Shown here: piece after piece, positions 1 through 7,176 of the stretch
Numbering within the stretch: the first letter of the stretch is position 1
How the letters are laid out: the number at the start of each line of letters is the position of its first letter
Origin: JABDGC01 sp964449835
Lineage (GTDB): Bacteria; Pseudomonadota; Gammaproteobacteria; DSM-16500
Assembly (NCBI GenBank): GCA_964449835.1
Contig: CAYVBZ010000057.1
Span: forward strand, 1-14,544
Length of the DNA: 14,544 nucleotides
Direction: 5' to 3'
Program-made: the position numbers and the translations under genes
Notes under the pieces: generated by a model
The model's database searches: none
What the model saw: only the letters and a program-made list of their open reading frames with translations
Told to the model about the DNA's origin: nothing

Positions 1-132
1 GGGACGTACAAAGCTAAACAGCGTATACCTGAACAAATCAGTATGTGCCCAAGAAGCTAGATGGCGGCCTTTATATTCTTTATGTTCTTTTTCTTCCAAC
101 GCGCTGTTTTCGTTTTTTCTCGCATTCGTCAT
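1..132 (-). CDS. Effector-like protein, F-box-like N-terminus, partial (5' end only)
   Basis: The first 44 codons of a gene read leftwards off the window edge. ATG is the complement of 130-132, preceded by a GAGG Shine-Dalgarno. Thirty-seven of the 44 residues match the start of the 508-residue protein at 10884, and at DNA level 121 of 132 bases agree. The last 55 bases before the window edge are identical in both copies. The visible part has a charged lysine/glutamate-rich head (about residues 5-21) followed by the start of the hydrophobic F-box-like segment (DLFRYTLFSFVRP, residues 32-44). It is a paralog of the 10884 gene in inverted orientation. Function is unknown; a host-directed effector role is only inferred from domain style. 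Whether the gene is intact beyond the edge cannot be seen. Confidence 0.75.
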   Translation of the reverse strand, partial: MTNARKNENSALEEKEHKEYKGRHLASWAHTDLFRYTLFSFVRP

Positions 133-179
133 GAAACCCCTCGTTTTATTCGTAATACTAAATGCTAAGATTGGCCAAA

Positions 180-208
180 ACAATAACATTAAATGGGTTT
201 TGATCCAA
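180..208 (-). promoter_or_regulatory. Promoter of the partial effector-like gene
   Basis: Read on the minus strand, TTGGAT (203-208) and TATTGT (180-185) are separated by 17 bp. The same arrangement, TTGAAT and TATTAT with 17 bp, sits at the equivalent place before the paralog at 10884. Conservation in both copies supports it as a sigma70-type promoter. Confidence 0.5.
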
Positions 209-226
209 TTAATATCTTTTGGTAAG

Positions 227-450
227 CCTACACCGAATTGCCACAAATTCAAAATAAACAACTGCCGCATTTTTCAATTTGTCACATTTTTATAGTATTG
301 ATTTTTCAATATTTATTCGATAACTTTGGCCAATCTCCTTCTTATCATACAATAACAGATACCTTTGTTTTATGTTTAGGAAAATCTGACGATACTTGAC
401 CTAGAAGCACATTAGAATAGAAAATAATAAAAAATGATTCAAGGCAGCAA
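227..450. other. AT-rich intergenic region between divergent genes
   Basis: With 133-226 this makes a 318-bp gene-free stretch between the divergent partial effector gene and the ATPase. The left part is the conserved upstream block of the paralog. The rest is AT-rich with no convincing ORF, hairpin terminator or repeat. TTGACC at 396-401 resembles a -35 box but has no well-placed -10 box, so no promoter is called for the ATPase. Its Shine-Dalgarno AAGG lies at 441-444. Confidence 0.5.
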
Positions 451-2325
451 ATGGCTAAAAAATTATTAAATATTTTTCAAATCAGGTTTCCCTGTCAATT
501 GATAGTAATAGGTGTTTCGTTATTATCACTCATTTTGTCGGTCCTCTTTCGAGTTACAGCAACTTTATCTCCTGACTTGCCGTTATTCATTGCAATAATG
601 TTTGGCGGGATTATCTCCATTTGGCAAATTTTATTTAAACTTTTTAAGGGCGATTTAGGTGCAGACACTCTGGCTGTGATAGCGATAATAACGGCTGTTA
701 TTCTTAAGCAATACCTTGCTGCTGTGATCATTATTTTAATGTTATCAAGCGGCCAAGCGCTCGAAATCTACGCAATGCGTAAGGCATCCTCAGTCCTATT
801 GGCGCTTACAGAGCGGATGTCATCTTTGGCGCATAGAAAGATCGCTAATGGCATTGAAGATATTCCTTTAGTGGCCGTCCGTGTCGGCGATAGTATTGTT
901 GTTTATCCCCATGAAGCCTGTCCTGTCGATGGTATTGTTTTAGAAGGACAGGGTTCGATGGATGAGTCCTATTTAACTGGGGAACCCTATCAAATCTCAA
1001 AAATGCCAGGCACCTCGGTTTTATCAGGTGCAATCAATGGAGAATCAGTCCTCACTGTAAAAGCGCAAAAACTGCCTTCGGAATCACGTTATGCATCCAT
1101 TGTTGCAGTGCTTCAAGAAGCTGAACAAAAAAGGCCGGCTATTCGACGGTTAGGCGATCAAATAGGAGCTATTTTTGCGCCTATTGCTCTACTGTTCGCA
1201 TTTTTCGCCTGGTATATTACGGGTGATGCAATACGTTTTCTTTCAGTATTAGTCATTGCTACGCCTTGTCCCTTGCTGATTGCTATTCCTATCACTCTTA
1301 TTAGCGCTATTTCAATGGCGGCAAGGCGGTCAATTATTATTAAAGACCCTACCGTATTAGAAAAGCTTCCTATTTGTAAAACCGCAATTTTTGATAAAAC
1401 AGGCACCCTTACTTATGGCAAGCCCATACTGACAGAAATTCTTACAAATGAAGACTTTGATTCCAATTTTATATTACAAAATGCAGCAAGTTTAGAGCGA
1501 TATTCTAAACATCCGCTTGCTAGCGCAATTCTTCATGCAGCACAGAAAAATAAATTGCCTGTTCTTAATGCAACACAGGTCATGGAACCGCCTGGAAAAG
1601 GGTTACGTGGTATTGTCGGGAAAAATAAAATCAATATTACACATCGTAAAAAAATATCAGAGGAATATCCTAATCTTGCAAATCATCTCCCTCCAACTGC
1701 TGCCGGCTTGGAATGTGTAATATTAATAAATGACCAATATGCTGCCACCTTGCGTTTTCGTGATGTTCCACGAGCAGAGACAAAGTCATTTATAGGTCAT
1801 CTTAAACCGTCTCATCAATTTAATAAAATACTGTTGGTGTCGGGAGATCGAGAGTCGGAAGTCAAATACCTCGGAAAATTACTGAATCTATCCGAAATAC
1901 ATGCTTCACAATCCCCTCAACAAAAGCTTGATATAGTGCGAGCTGAAATGAAAAATAGTGCGACTGTATTTATGGGTGATGGTATCAATGATGCGCCTGC
2001 CTTGACCGCAGCAACTGTAGGAATTGCCTTTGGCCAATTTAGTAATGTAACCGCTGAGGCTGCCGGTGCCGTCATAATGGAAAACTCGCTCAGTAAAGTC
2101 GATGAATTAATCCATCTCAGTTTGTTGACACGTAAAATTGCCTTGCAAAGCGCGATTGGGGGAATGGTTCTTAGTTTCTTGGGAATGGGGTTTGCTGCTG
2201 CAGGATTTCTTACGCCAGTTGTCGGTGCAATAGCTCAAGAACTGATTGATATTGTGGCCATTATAAATGCTCTCCGTCTTATATGGAGAAAAACGATTGA
2301 TGTGCATATTGGGGGCATATCTTAA
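451..2325 (+). CDS. Heavy-metal-translocating P1B-type ATPase
   Basis: A 624-residue inner-membrane cation pump that would couple ATP hydrolysis to metal transport, most likely export. Motifs in order: actuator TGEP (176-179), membrane metal-site TPCPL (271-275), phosphorylation DKTGT with Asp315, the P1B-specific HP dipeptide (354-355), and the hinge GDGINDAP (509-516). Hydrophobic segments surround these, with a final pair around 565-612 ending in QELIDIVAIINALRL. There is no N-terminal heavy-metal-associated domain and no GMxCxxC motif. The site is TPCP rather than the CPC or CPH of well-studied zinc and copper pumps, so the ion cannot be assigned. ATG is chosen because AAGG lies 6 nt upstream. 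The gene stands alone, with no metal-responsive regulator beside it. Family is certain, substrate unknown. Confidence 0.93.
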   Translation: MAKKLLNIFQIRFPCQLIVIGVSLLSLILSVLFRVTATLSPDLPLFIAIMFGGIISIWQILFKLFKGDLGADTLAVIAIITAVILKQYLAAVIIILMLSSGQALEIYAMRKASSVLLALTERMSSLAHRKIANGIEDIPLVAVRVGDSIVVYPHEACPVDGIVLEGQGSMDESYLTGEPYQISKMPGTSVLSGAINGESVLTVKAQKLPSESRYASIVAVLQEAEQKRPAIRRLGDQIGAIFAPIALLFAFFAWYITGDAIRFLSVLVIATPCPLLIAIPITLISAISMAARRSIIIKDPTVLEKLPICKTAIFDKTGTLTYGKPILTEILTNEDFDSNFILQNAASLERYSKHPLASAILHAAQKNKLPVLNATQVMEPPGKGLRGIVGKNKINITHRKKISEEYPNLANHLPPTAAGLECVILINDQYAATLRFRDVPRAETKSFIGHLKPSHQFNKILLVSGDRESEVKYLGKLLNLSEIHASQSPQQKLDIVRAEMKNSATVFMGDGINDAPALTAATVGIAFGQFSNVTAEAAGAVIMENSLSKVDELIHLSLLTRKIALQSAIGGMVLSFLGMGFAAAGFLTPVVGAIAQELIDIVAIINALRLIWRKTIDVHIGGIS

Positions 2326-2487
2326 AATCCGCAGGTGAAATTTCAATATATACAAGTTGTTGGATACTATTGTCCCAGTTTCAGTTCAGAAGGGTGAGAG
2401 AGCAGATATCATAAGACTTAACTTAATGTCATAATGTATTTTGCTTTTTAGGAATTGAGCAATTCTTGCAAGGATTGAAGAGCAGTC

Positions 2488-3711
2488 ATGAGGACTTTCA
2501 AGCATATTGGGGCATGGACTAGCGCATTTTTTCTGCCATGGCTGCTGTTTCCCTTGACAGGGTATGCCTCATTTATCGAAACCACCGTTGGTACAGCTGT
2601 CGTCAATGATGCAACAGCCAGTTATTACAATCCTGCGGCTTTAGCGCTGATCAAAAATCCACAAATTATTCCTCAGGGTACTGTTGCTGATTTTCGCACT
2701 CACTTCTCTGGGCAGTCTACAACCATCTCCACGGGCCTTTCTGAGGTGGGCAGTTCGAGCGCCTCCACCTATTATTACTCCCCTTCGTTCTATTTAGGAG
2801 TGCCCGCCACCGAGAGAATTAGACTTGGACTGGCTATTGTAAGCAATGCTGCCACAAGAGATAGCCAGGAAAATTCAATTCTTCGTTATGTTCAGGCCAG
2901 CAATAGCATTGAAGACTATGATGTGGTTCCCGCAGTGGCGTTTAAAATTAACGATTTATTTTCAATCGGAGCAGGCGTCAATTTTTCCTACGCTAATTTT
3001 ACCTTAAGGCCTATCACCGGTTTTCCGGGCAGCAATAGCGCGGATGCGCAAAGCAATAACCAATGTGATGGTACCGGCATAGGAGGGAATGTGGGCTTTT
3101 TATTAAAACCAGGTCCTGCGACACTCATTGGTTTTAATTATCGTAGCCTTACCACTTATCGTCTTAGCGGGCAAAGTGTTTTTGACGGCAGTCCGCAAGT
3201 AGTATCCAATAACTATCATTTCACCTTGCGATCGCCGGCGCGTAGTGTATTTTCTATTAATCATTTTTTTACGCAGGCGCTAGGTGTAATCGCAACGATC
3301 ACGCGCATTCAATGGAGTTCTCTTTCCAATGTGCATGTTTATGGCGTTGCGAATGTCTCAGGCGGCACGCCGGTTATCCTAAATGGCGCCATTCCCTATT
3401 ATTTGCGAGATACCTGGTTTCTGACCCTCGGCAGCCAGTACCGGCTTACTTCAAAATGGATTCTACGGGTTGCAGGCAGTTATAATGAATCTCCCGGAAA
3501 CACGCATTACCAGATCGCCAATGGAAACAGCGTTATTTTAGGGGCTTCCATGGGTTATGATCTCAATAAAACCCTTACCATTGATGGCAGCTACGCCCAT
3601 GCCTTCATGAATAATGCAAATATAGCCATTTCAGGCGCCCGGTATGTGATTAGTGGCGTCAATACAGGATCTCGAGATGCTGTATCTTTAAAGTTGACCT
3701 TTAATGTTTAG
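2488..3711 (+). CDS. FadL/TodX/OMPP1-family outer-membrane transport protein
   Basis: A 407-residue outer-membrane beta-barrel of the FadL family, whose members admit long-chain fatty acids or other hydrophobic compounds. A signal peptide occupies about residues 1-27 with a likely cut after GYA. Shortly after comes the family hallmark: an N-terminal segment rich in A, T and N ending in YYNPAAL (46-52). Alternating hydrophobic strands fill the rest, and the protein ends in a short barrel-type strand (LKLTFNV), with valine rather than the common terminal phenylalanine. Length is normal for the family (about 400-450). A purine-rich stretch near 2471-2483 is the probable RBS. The next gene starts 15 nt after the stop with its own strong Shine-Dalgarno, so the two probably form an operon. 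Substrate cannot be told from sequence. Confidence 0.88.
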   Translation: MRTFKHIGAWTSAFFLPWLLFPLTGYASFIETTVGTAVVNDATASYYNPAALALIKNPQIIPQGTVADFRTHFSGQSTTISTGLSEVGSSSASTYYYSPSFYLGVPATERIRLGLAIVSNAATRDSQENSILRYVQASNSIEDYDVVPAVAFKINDLFSIGAGVNFSYANFTLRPITGFPGSNSADAQSNNQCDGTGIGGNVGFLLKPGPATLIGFNYRSLTTYRLSGQSVFDGSPQVVSNNYHFTLRSPARSVFSINHFFTQALGVIATITRIQWSSLSNVHVYGVANVSGGTPVILNGAIPYYLRDTWFLTLGSQYRLTSKWILRVAGSYNESPGNTHYQIANGNSVILGASMGYDLNKTLTIDGSYAHAFMNNANIAISGARYVISGVNTGSRDAVSLKLTFNV

Positions 3712-3726
3712 AAGGAGCCGGACCAT

Positions 3727-4950
3727 ATGGATAAAAATTCTGGAAAGCAGGGTGCTCTTGAAGAATTTTCTTTGGGGCTTGGCGGCCCGTTCTATCAGAT
3801 TTTAAGCAGGCTGCTTTTATTGAAGAAACCCTTGTTGCTCTATAAACGTCGTGTCCTCGTTATTTCTATGCTGACCTGGCTGCCATTGTTGCTTTTATCC
3901 ATGCTGAGTGGTCTTGCTTTCACGGGTGTGAAGGTCCCATTTTTTTATGACATTGAAGTGCATGTGCGCTTTCTTCTTGTCTTATCTGTTCTGCTCTATG
4001 CGGAAGTTATAGCTCATGATCGCATTCCTGTTATCGTAGGGCAGTTTTTAAAGCGTAATCTGATCGCGAAAGACGATCAGCCTAAGTTTCATCGCATTAT
4101 TACATCGTCAGTGTACTTCAGAGGGTCGTATCTTGTTGAGCTAGCCCTCATCATCTTGGTTTACACCGCAGGCCATTGGGTTTCAATGGAATTTCTGCCT
4201 CTGAAAATTTCGAATTGGCTCACTCAAGGCAGTAACGGCATCATGAAGCTGGCCCCGGCAGGTTATTGGTATGTCTTGGTCAGTCTGCCTATTTTCCAAT
4301 TTATTGTCTTACGTTGGTACTATCGACTTTTGATCTGGTATCGCTTTCTTTGGAAGGTTTCACGTTTACCTTTGAGATTGAATTCCTTGCATCCGGACCG
4401 CGCCGGCGGTCTCGGATTTTTGACCTACAGTTTATTTGCACTCGGGCCTTTTTTACTCGCACACACGATTTTGCTTTCAGGCATGATTTTTAATCGCGTA
4501 TGGGGCGAAGGGGCCAATATCTCTGAATTTAAAATGGAGATTGCGGGAGTTTTAATTTTTGTGCTCTTGCTTCCTCTAATTCCCTTGTTGTTTTTTGTTT
4601 TTCAAATGGTAAAAGAAAAACGGCTGGGGACCCTCAATTATGGTGTGGTTGCCAATCATTATGTGAATAATTTCCGTCAAAAATGGATCGCGCCAGATTC
4701 TAAAAACAGCGCATCAATTTCGAGANNNNNNNNNNTGAGCGGTGACTGGAGTCCCGACGTCCGCTCTTCCGATCTCCTGGCGGACCTTTTTAACAGTTTC
4801 GAAGTATCGAATAAGATGCGCATTACACCATTCGGACGGAATAGTTTGCTGGCCCTTGTTATTTTTACGGCTTTACCTTTGTATCCTTTGGTTTTGACCA
4901 TCATTCCGCTAGAAAAAATGATTGGCCAGGTCATTGGTTTGATTTTTTAA
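3727..4950 (+). CDS. Polytopic inner-membrane protein of unknown function (sequence damaged by gap and adapter)
   Basis: I do not assign a function. AAGGAG at 3712-3717 lies 9 nt before the ATG and directly follows the fadL-like stop, indicating co-transcription. At least six hydrophobic segments can be seen (about residues 44-64, 82-95, 135-152, 180-200, 233-255, 271-293), plus one near the C-terminus. A conserved-looking HPDRAGGLGFL loop follows the fourth. The frame stays open only by chance across a break: codons 334-337 contain ten Ns, and the following roughly 13 codons (4736-4775) come from adapter sequence, not the genome. True protein resumes around LADLFNSFEV. The real length is therefore unknown; the 407-codon count is nominal. 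Confidence 0.8.
   Translation: MDKNSGKQGALEEFSLGLGGPFYQILSRLLLLKKPLLLYKRRVLVISMLTWLPLLLLSMLSGLAFTGVKVPFFYDIEVHVRFLLVLSVLLYAEVIAHDRIPVIVGQFLKRNLIAKDDQPKFHRIITSSVYFRGSYLVELALIILVYTAGHWVSMEFLPLKISNWLTQGSNGIMKLAPAGYWYVLVSLPIFQFIVLRWYYRLLIWYRFLWKVSRLPLRLNSLHPDRAGGLGFLTYSLFALGPFLLAHTILLSGMIFNRVWGEGANISEFKMEIAGVLIFVLLLPLIPLLFFVFQMVKEKRLGTLNYGVVANHYVNNFRQKWIAPDSKNSASISRXXXXSGDWSPDVRSSDLLADLFNSFEVSNKMRITPFGRNSLLALVIFTALPLYPLVLTIIPLEKMIGQVIGLIF
4726..4735. other. Assembly gap (10 N)
   Basis: Ten undetermined bases inside the membrane-protein gene. They directly precede adapter-derived sequence, so this is a scaffolding join or read end of unknown true size. Confidence 0.98.
4742..4775 (+). other. Illumina adapter contamination
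   Basis: The 34 bases match the 34-base Illumina multiplexing Read 2 adapter at 30 positions without gaps. The start GTGACTGGAGT and the end GCTCTTCCGATCT are exact. The four differences (4753, 4755, 4761, 4762) are all changes to C, as expected of low-quality read ends. It abuts the N gap and is not native sequence. Confidence 0.93.
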
Positions 4951-4972
4951 TAGATTCCTTTTTATATGCAAT

Positions 4973-4978
4973 TATAAT
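4973..4978 (+). promoter_or_regulatory. -10 box ahead of microprotein and gloB
   Basis: A perfect TATAAT lies 30 nt before the microprotein start codon. The best -35 candidate, TAGATT at 4951-4956 with 16-bp spacing, is weak. It suggests that the microprotein and gloB are transcribed separately from the membrane-protein gene. Confidence 0.4.
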
Positions 4979-5007
4979 ACCATGAAGCTTCTATTAGGTG
5001 GCCCAAG

Positions 5008-5085
5008 ATGATCGATATTTCAAATATGTTTTGGCTTTTTTTGATTCTTTCTTTTCTTTACATTTTCTTTTGTAAAATCTGGTGA
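5008..5085 (+). CDS. 25-residue membrane microprotein
   Basis: A short ORF of 25 codons plus stop. AGGTGG at 4996-5001 gives a good Shine-Dalgarno 6 nt before the ATG, and a perfect -10 box lies upstream. After a polar head (MIDISN) the product is a single hydrophobic stretch rich in F, L, I and W (about residues 7-22), closed by KIW. This fits a one-pass inner-membrane peptide. The stop ends 4 nt before the gloB start, whose own RBS is weak. The small ORF may therefore serve as a translational coupler as well as, or instead of, making a working peptide. I recognise no family; reality is supported by RBS, position and composition only. Confidence 0.5.
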   Translation: MIDISNMFWLFLILSFLYIFFCKIW

Positions 5086-5089
5086 GCGG

Positions 5090-5863
5090 ATGTTAAAAAT
5101 TATCCCGGTCCCCGCGTTAAAAGACAATTACATTTGGTTGCTCATTCATGGTCCGTTTTCTCAGGCCGTCGTGGTTGACCCGGGAGACGCAGGTCCTGTG
5201 ATGACTTATCTTGAGCAGCAGAAGCTAAGCTTGGCAGCAATCTGGGTGACACACAAACACGGTGACCATAGCGCGGGAATTGGTGAATTGCTAAAAGCGT
5301 ATCCGGGTACTGCTGTTTATGCGCATCCAATAGAAAATCTTGCTTTAACAACCCATGGTGTAGCGCATAATGATGTAATTACCATTGAAAAATGGCCCTT
5401 TACATTCAAGGTCATCCATATTCCTGGGCATACTATGGGACATGTGGCTTTTTACGGGGAGGGTCTGTTGTTTTCGGGAGATACGCTTTTTGCCGCAGGC
5501 TGCGGGCGTATTTTTGAGGGAACAGCCCAAGAAATGTTTCATTCACTCGGCAAACTCTCGGCGTTGCCGGACCAAACGCTTCTTTATTGTGGGCATGAAT
5601 ATACACTGGCCAACTTACGTTTTGCCCTAAAGGTTGAACCGCAGAATGAAAATATTCAACGTCGCCTTGCGCTTACAGAAGCAATACGTTCAAAAAACTG
5701 TCCCTCGCTTCCTTCGACGATTCAAGTTGAAAAACAGACCAATCCTTTTTTGCGTTGTTCTCAAAAAGGCGTCATTGAAAGCGTGCAGGTTTACGCTAAG
5801 CAAAAATTGACAAAGGAGGTCGACGTGTTTCGTGAACTGAGGGCCTGGAAGAATAATTTTTAA
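5090..5863 (+). CDS. gloB: Hydroxyacylglutathione hydrolase (glyoxalase II)
   Basis: A 257-residue cytosolic metallo-beta-lactamase-fold thiolesterase. It hydrolyses S-lactoylglutathione to lactate and glutathione, the second step of methylglyoxal detoxification. The binuclear metal site is complete: THKHGDH gives His55, His57, Asp59 and His60, followed by His114 (GHTMGH), Asp131 (SGDT) and His169 (YCGHEYT). CGRIFEGT (138-145) and the C-terminal NPFLR (218-222) are the glyoxalase II substrate-side motifs, which separate it from generic MBL hydrolases. Length matches the family (about 250-260). The RBS before the ATG is poor (GAGCGG), and the preceding microprotein stop is 4 nt away, so coupling is plausible. 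No glyoxalase I gene is in the window. Confidence 0.95.
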   Translation: MLKIIPVPALKDNYIWLLIHGPFSQAVVVDPGDAGPVMTYLEQQKLSLAAIWVTHKHGDHSAGIGELLKAYPGTAVYAHPIENLALTTHGVAHNDVITIEKWPFTFKVIHIPGHTMGHVAFYGEGLLFSGDTLFAAGCGRIFEGTAQEMFHSLGKLSALPDQTLLYCGHEYTLANLRFALKVEPQNENIQRRLALTEAIRSKNCPSLPSTIQVEKQTNPFLRCSQKGVIESVQVYAKQKLTKEVDVFRELRAWKNNF

Positions 5864-5951
5864 GCTTGGCGTCTCATTCTTAACTAGCGGCTATTTTTTT
5901 TAAGCTAAATGGGCTATTATTTAATCACACTATTTTCTAAGGATGGATTAT

Positions 5952-6380
5952 ATGAAAAAATTAGCGCTTATTTTCTTCGTTTTAAGTTTGAGCTCTTCAC
6001 TTGGCTATGCCGCGACCCTACAATCGATGAGTAAAGCTGAAATCACGCAGGCACTGGAAGATAAAACCATTGTGACAATTCCGGTTGTGACTTTGCACGG
6101 CAATTTAGTTTCAAACACGGCCTCGATCTATTTCGGTAAGGATGGACTACTGGTGGGTCAATTCGCGAATAAACCTGACAATGACCCTCAAAATGACCAA
6201 GGCACCTGGCAAGCCAAAGCCAATGGACAAGTCTGCGTCAATTGGAAGGTATGGACCAACGGCAAAGAAACCTGTGTTTACACCTACAAATTGGCGAACG
6301 GCCTGATTTTCATCAATACCAACCATAAATTTGAAAGCATGGCTCTTTCAAATAACATTCAATCGGGCAATAAAATTTAA
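5952..6380 (+). CDS. Secreted DUF995-like protein
   Basis: A 142-residue exported protein of unknown function. I start it at 5952, not the in-frame ATG at 5943, because AAGGA (5939-5943) is then 8 nt upstream and the product begins with a clean signal peptide (MKKLALIFFVLSLSSSLGYA, likely cut before ATLQ). The mature part has the pattern seen in DUF995-like small periplasmic proteins: a GTW segment, then G-x-V-C-V-x-W, then E-T-C-V-Y, leaving two cysteines that could form a disulfide. The family match is from memory of this pattern and is moderate. A terminator follows 8 nt after the stop, so it is probably the last gene of its transcript or subject to read-through into the carbonic anhydrase gene. 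Confidence 0.7.
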   Translation: MKKLALIFFVLSLSSSLGYAATLQSMSKAEITQALEDKTIVTIPVVTLHGNLVSNTASIYFGKDGLLVGQFANKPDNDPQNDQGTWQAKANGQVCVNWKVWTNGKETCVYTYKLANGLIFINTNHKFESMALSNNIQSGNKI

Positions 6381-6388
6381 TGAATGAT

Positions 6389-6439
6389 AACGGGGCCAAG
6401 TCGTCAAGAGGTAGAAACGCTTTGGCTCCGTTTCTTTTT
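6389..6439 (+). terminator. Rho-independent terminator / possible attenuator before carbonic anhydrase
   Basis: AACGGGGCCAA (6389-6399) pairs with TTGGCTCCGTT (6422-6432) over 11 bp, counting one G-U pair, around a 22-nt loop, followed by a T-rich tail. An alternative stem AGAAACG (6413-6419) with CGTTTCT (6429-6435) uses part of the same right arm, has a 9-nt loop and shares the T tail. The two are mutually exclusive. The Shine-Dalgarno of the next gene (AGGAG, 6441-6445) starts right after the tail. Confidence 0.65.
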
Positions 6440-6451
6440 CAGGAGCTCTTT

Positions 6452-7174
6452 ATGATACGCGTAAGCTTTAGCATTTTACTCATATCTCTTGCCGCGATGT
6501 TCAATACAGCCCAGGCAGATGATTTGAAAGGGAACACCTGGCTTTATACGCAAACCAGTGAGTCGCAGAAATCGATGACAGCGGACAAGGGCCTCGCACT
6601 TCTGAAGCAAGGGAATGCCCGGTTTGTCAGCGAGAAGTCGCAGCATCGGAATCTGATGAAACAAGCAAAATTAACAGGAAAATTAGGACAACATCCCTTT
6701 GCGATTATCTTAAGCTGCATGGATTCGCGGGGGTCGCCGGAATTGATTTTCGACCAGGGCATTGGAGATATCTTCTCGACGAGATTGGCCGGTAACGTGC
6801 TGGACCAAGATCAACTGGGGGGACTGGAATATGCGACCAAAGTCGTGGGGTCTCATCTGATCGTTGTGATGGGGCATACTCACTGTGGCGCGGTTGCCGG
6901 GGCTTGCAGCGGGGTAGAACTGGGCAGTTTGACCCAGTTGCTGGACAAAATCCAGCCGGCAGTGACTGCGATCAAAAATAGCAAAGGAAACGCTAACCTG
7001 GATTGCAAGAACACAGACTTGATTAATGAAATCGCCAAACAAAATGTTCGCAACGTCGTAAAAAATATCGCTAAGCAGAGTAAAATCGTCAGTGACCTGA
7101 TGGGGGCAGGAGACGTAAAAATTGTGGGGGCCATGCATGACCTCTCGACAGGGAAGGTCACCTTCTTGGACTAA
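6452..7174 (+). CDS. Exported beta-class carbonic anhydrase
   Basis: A 240-residue zinc enzyme interconverting CO2 and bicarbonate. I place the start at 6452, not at the upstream in-frame ATG at 6380. AGGAG (6441-6445) lies 6 nt before it, and it begins a signal peptide of about 22 residues ending NTAQA, implying a periplasmic enzyme. The beta-class site is complete: SCMDSR supplies Cys89 and the Asp91/Arg93 dyad, and GHTHCGA supplies His142 and Cys145. The C-terminal GAMHDLSTGKV is also typical. The transcription terminator ends at the RBS, leaving no room for a promoter between them. Expression must come from read-through or a promoter within or before the hairpin. The next gene starts 2 nt after the stop. 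Confidence 0.93.
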   Translation: MIRVSFSILLISLAAMFNTAQADDLKGNTWLYTQTSESQKSMTADKGLALLKQGNARFVSEKSQHRNLMKQAKLTGKLGQHPFAIILSCMDSRGSPELIFDQGIGDIFSTRLAGNVLDQDQLGGLEYATKVVGSHLIVVMGHTHCGAVAGACSGVELGSLTQLLDKIQPAVTAIKNSKGNANLDCKNTDLINEIAKQNVRNVVKNIAKQSKIVSDLMGAGDVKIVGAMHDLSTGKVTFLD

Positions 7175-7176
7175 GC

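Larger units (their letters stand above)
1..226. repeat. Inverted repeat arm 1 (paralog 5' end and upstream region)
   Basis: The reverse complement of this stretch aligns with 10789-11015. Homology covers about 130 bp of coding sequence plus roughly 90 bp upstream with promoter and RBS. The 55 bases nearest the window edge are identical and the upstream part is more diverged with short indels. The two arms lie in opposite orientation and enclose about 10.6 kb. Confidence 0.8.

Noticed and set aside
396..418. TTGACC and TAGAAT as a promoter for the P-type ATPase.
   Set aside because: The spacing is only 11 bp, too short for a sigma70 promoter.
2417..2437. TTAATGT/TAATGT direct repeat before the FadL-like gene resembling a PmrA box.
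   Set aside because: The repeat period is 8 bp rather than the 11 bp of the Legionella PmrA site, and the half-sites are incomplete.
4677..4934. An 85-codon minus-strand frame spanning the N gap.
   Set aside because: It crosses undetermined bases and adapter sequence and is antisense to the membrane protein.
6380..6451. Upstream in-frame start for the carbonic anhydrase.
   Set aside because: It would translate the terminator hairpin and bury the signal peptide. The ATG at 6452 has AGGAG at the right distance.
6710..7138. A 142-codon minus-strand frame over the carbonic anhydrase gene.
   Set aside because: Antisense to a gene with a complete active site; no RBS or family resemblance.
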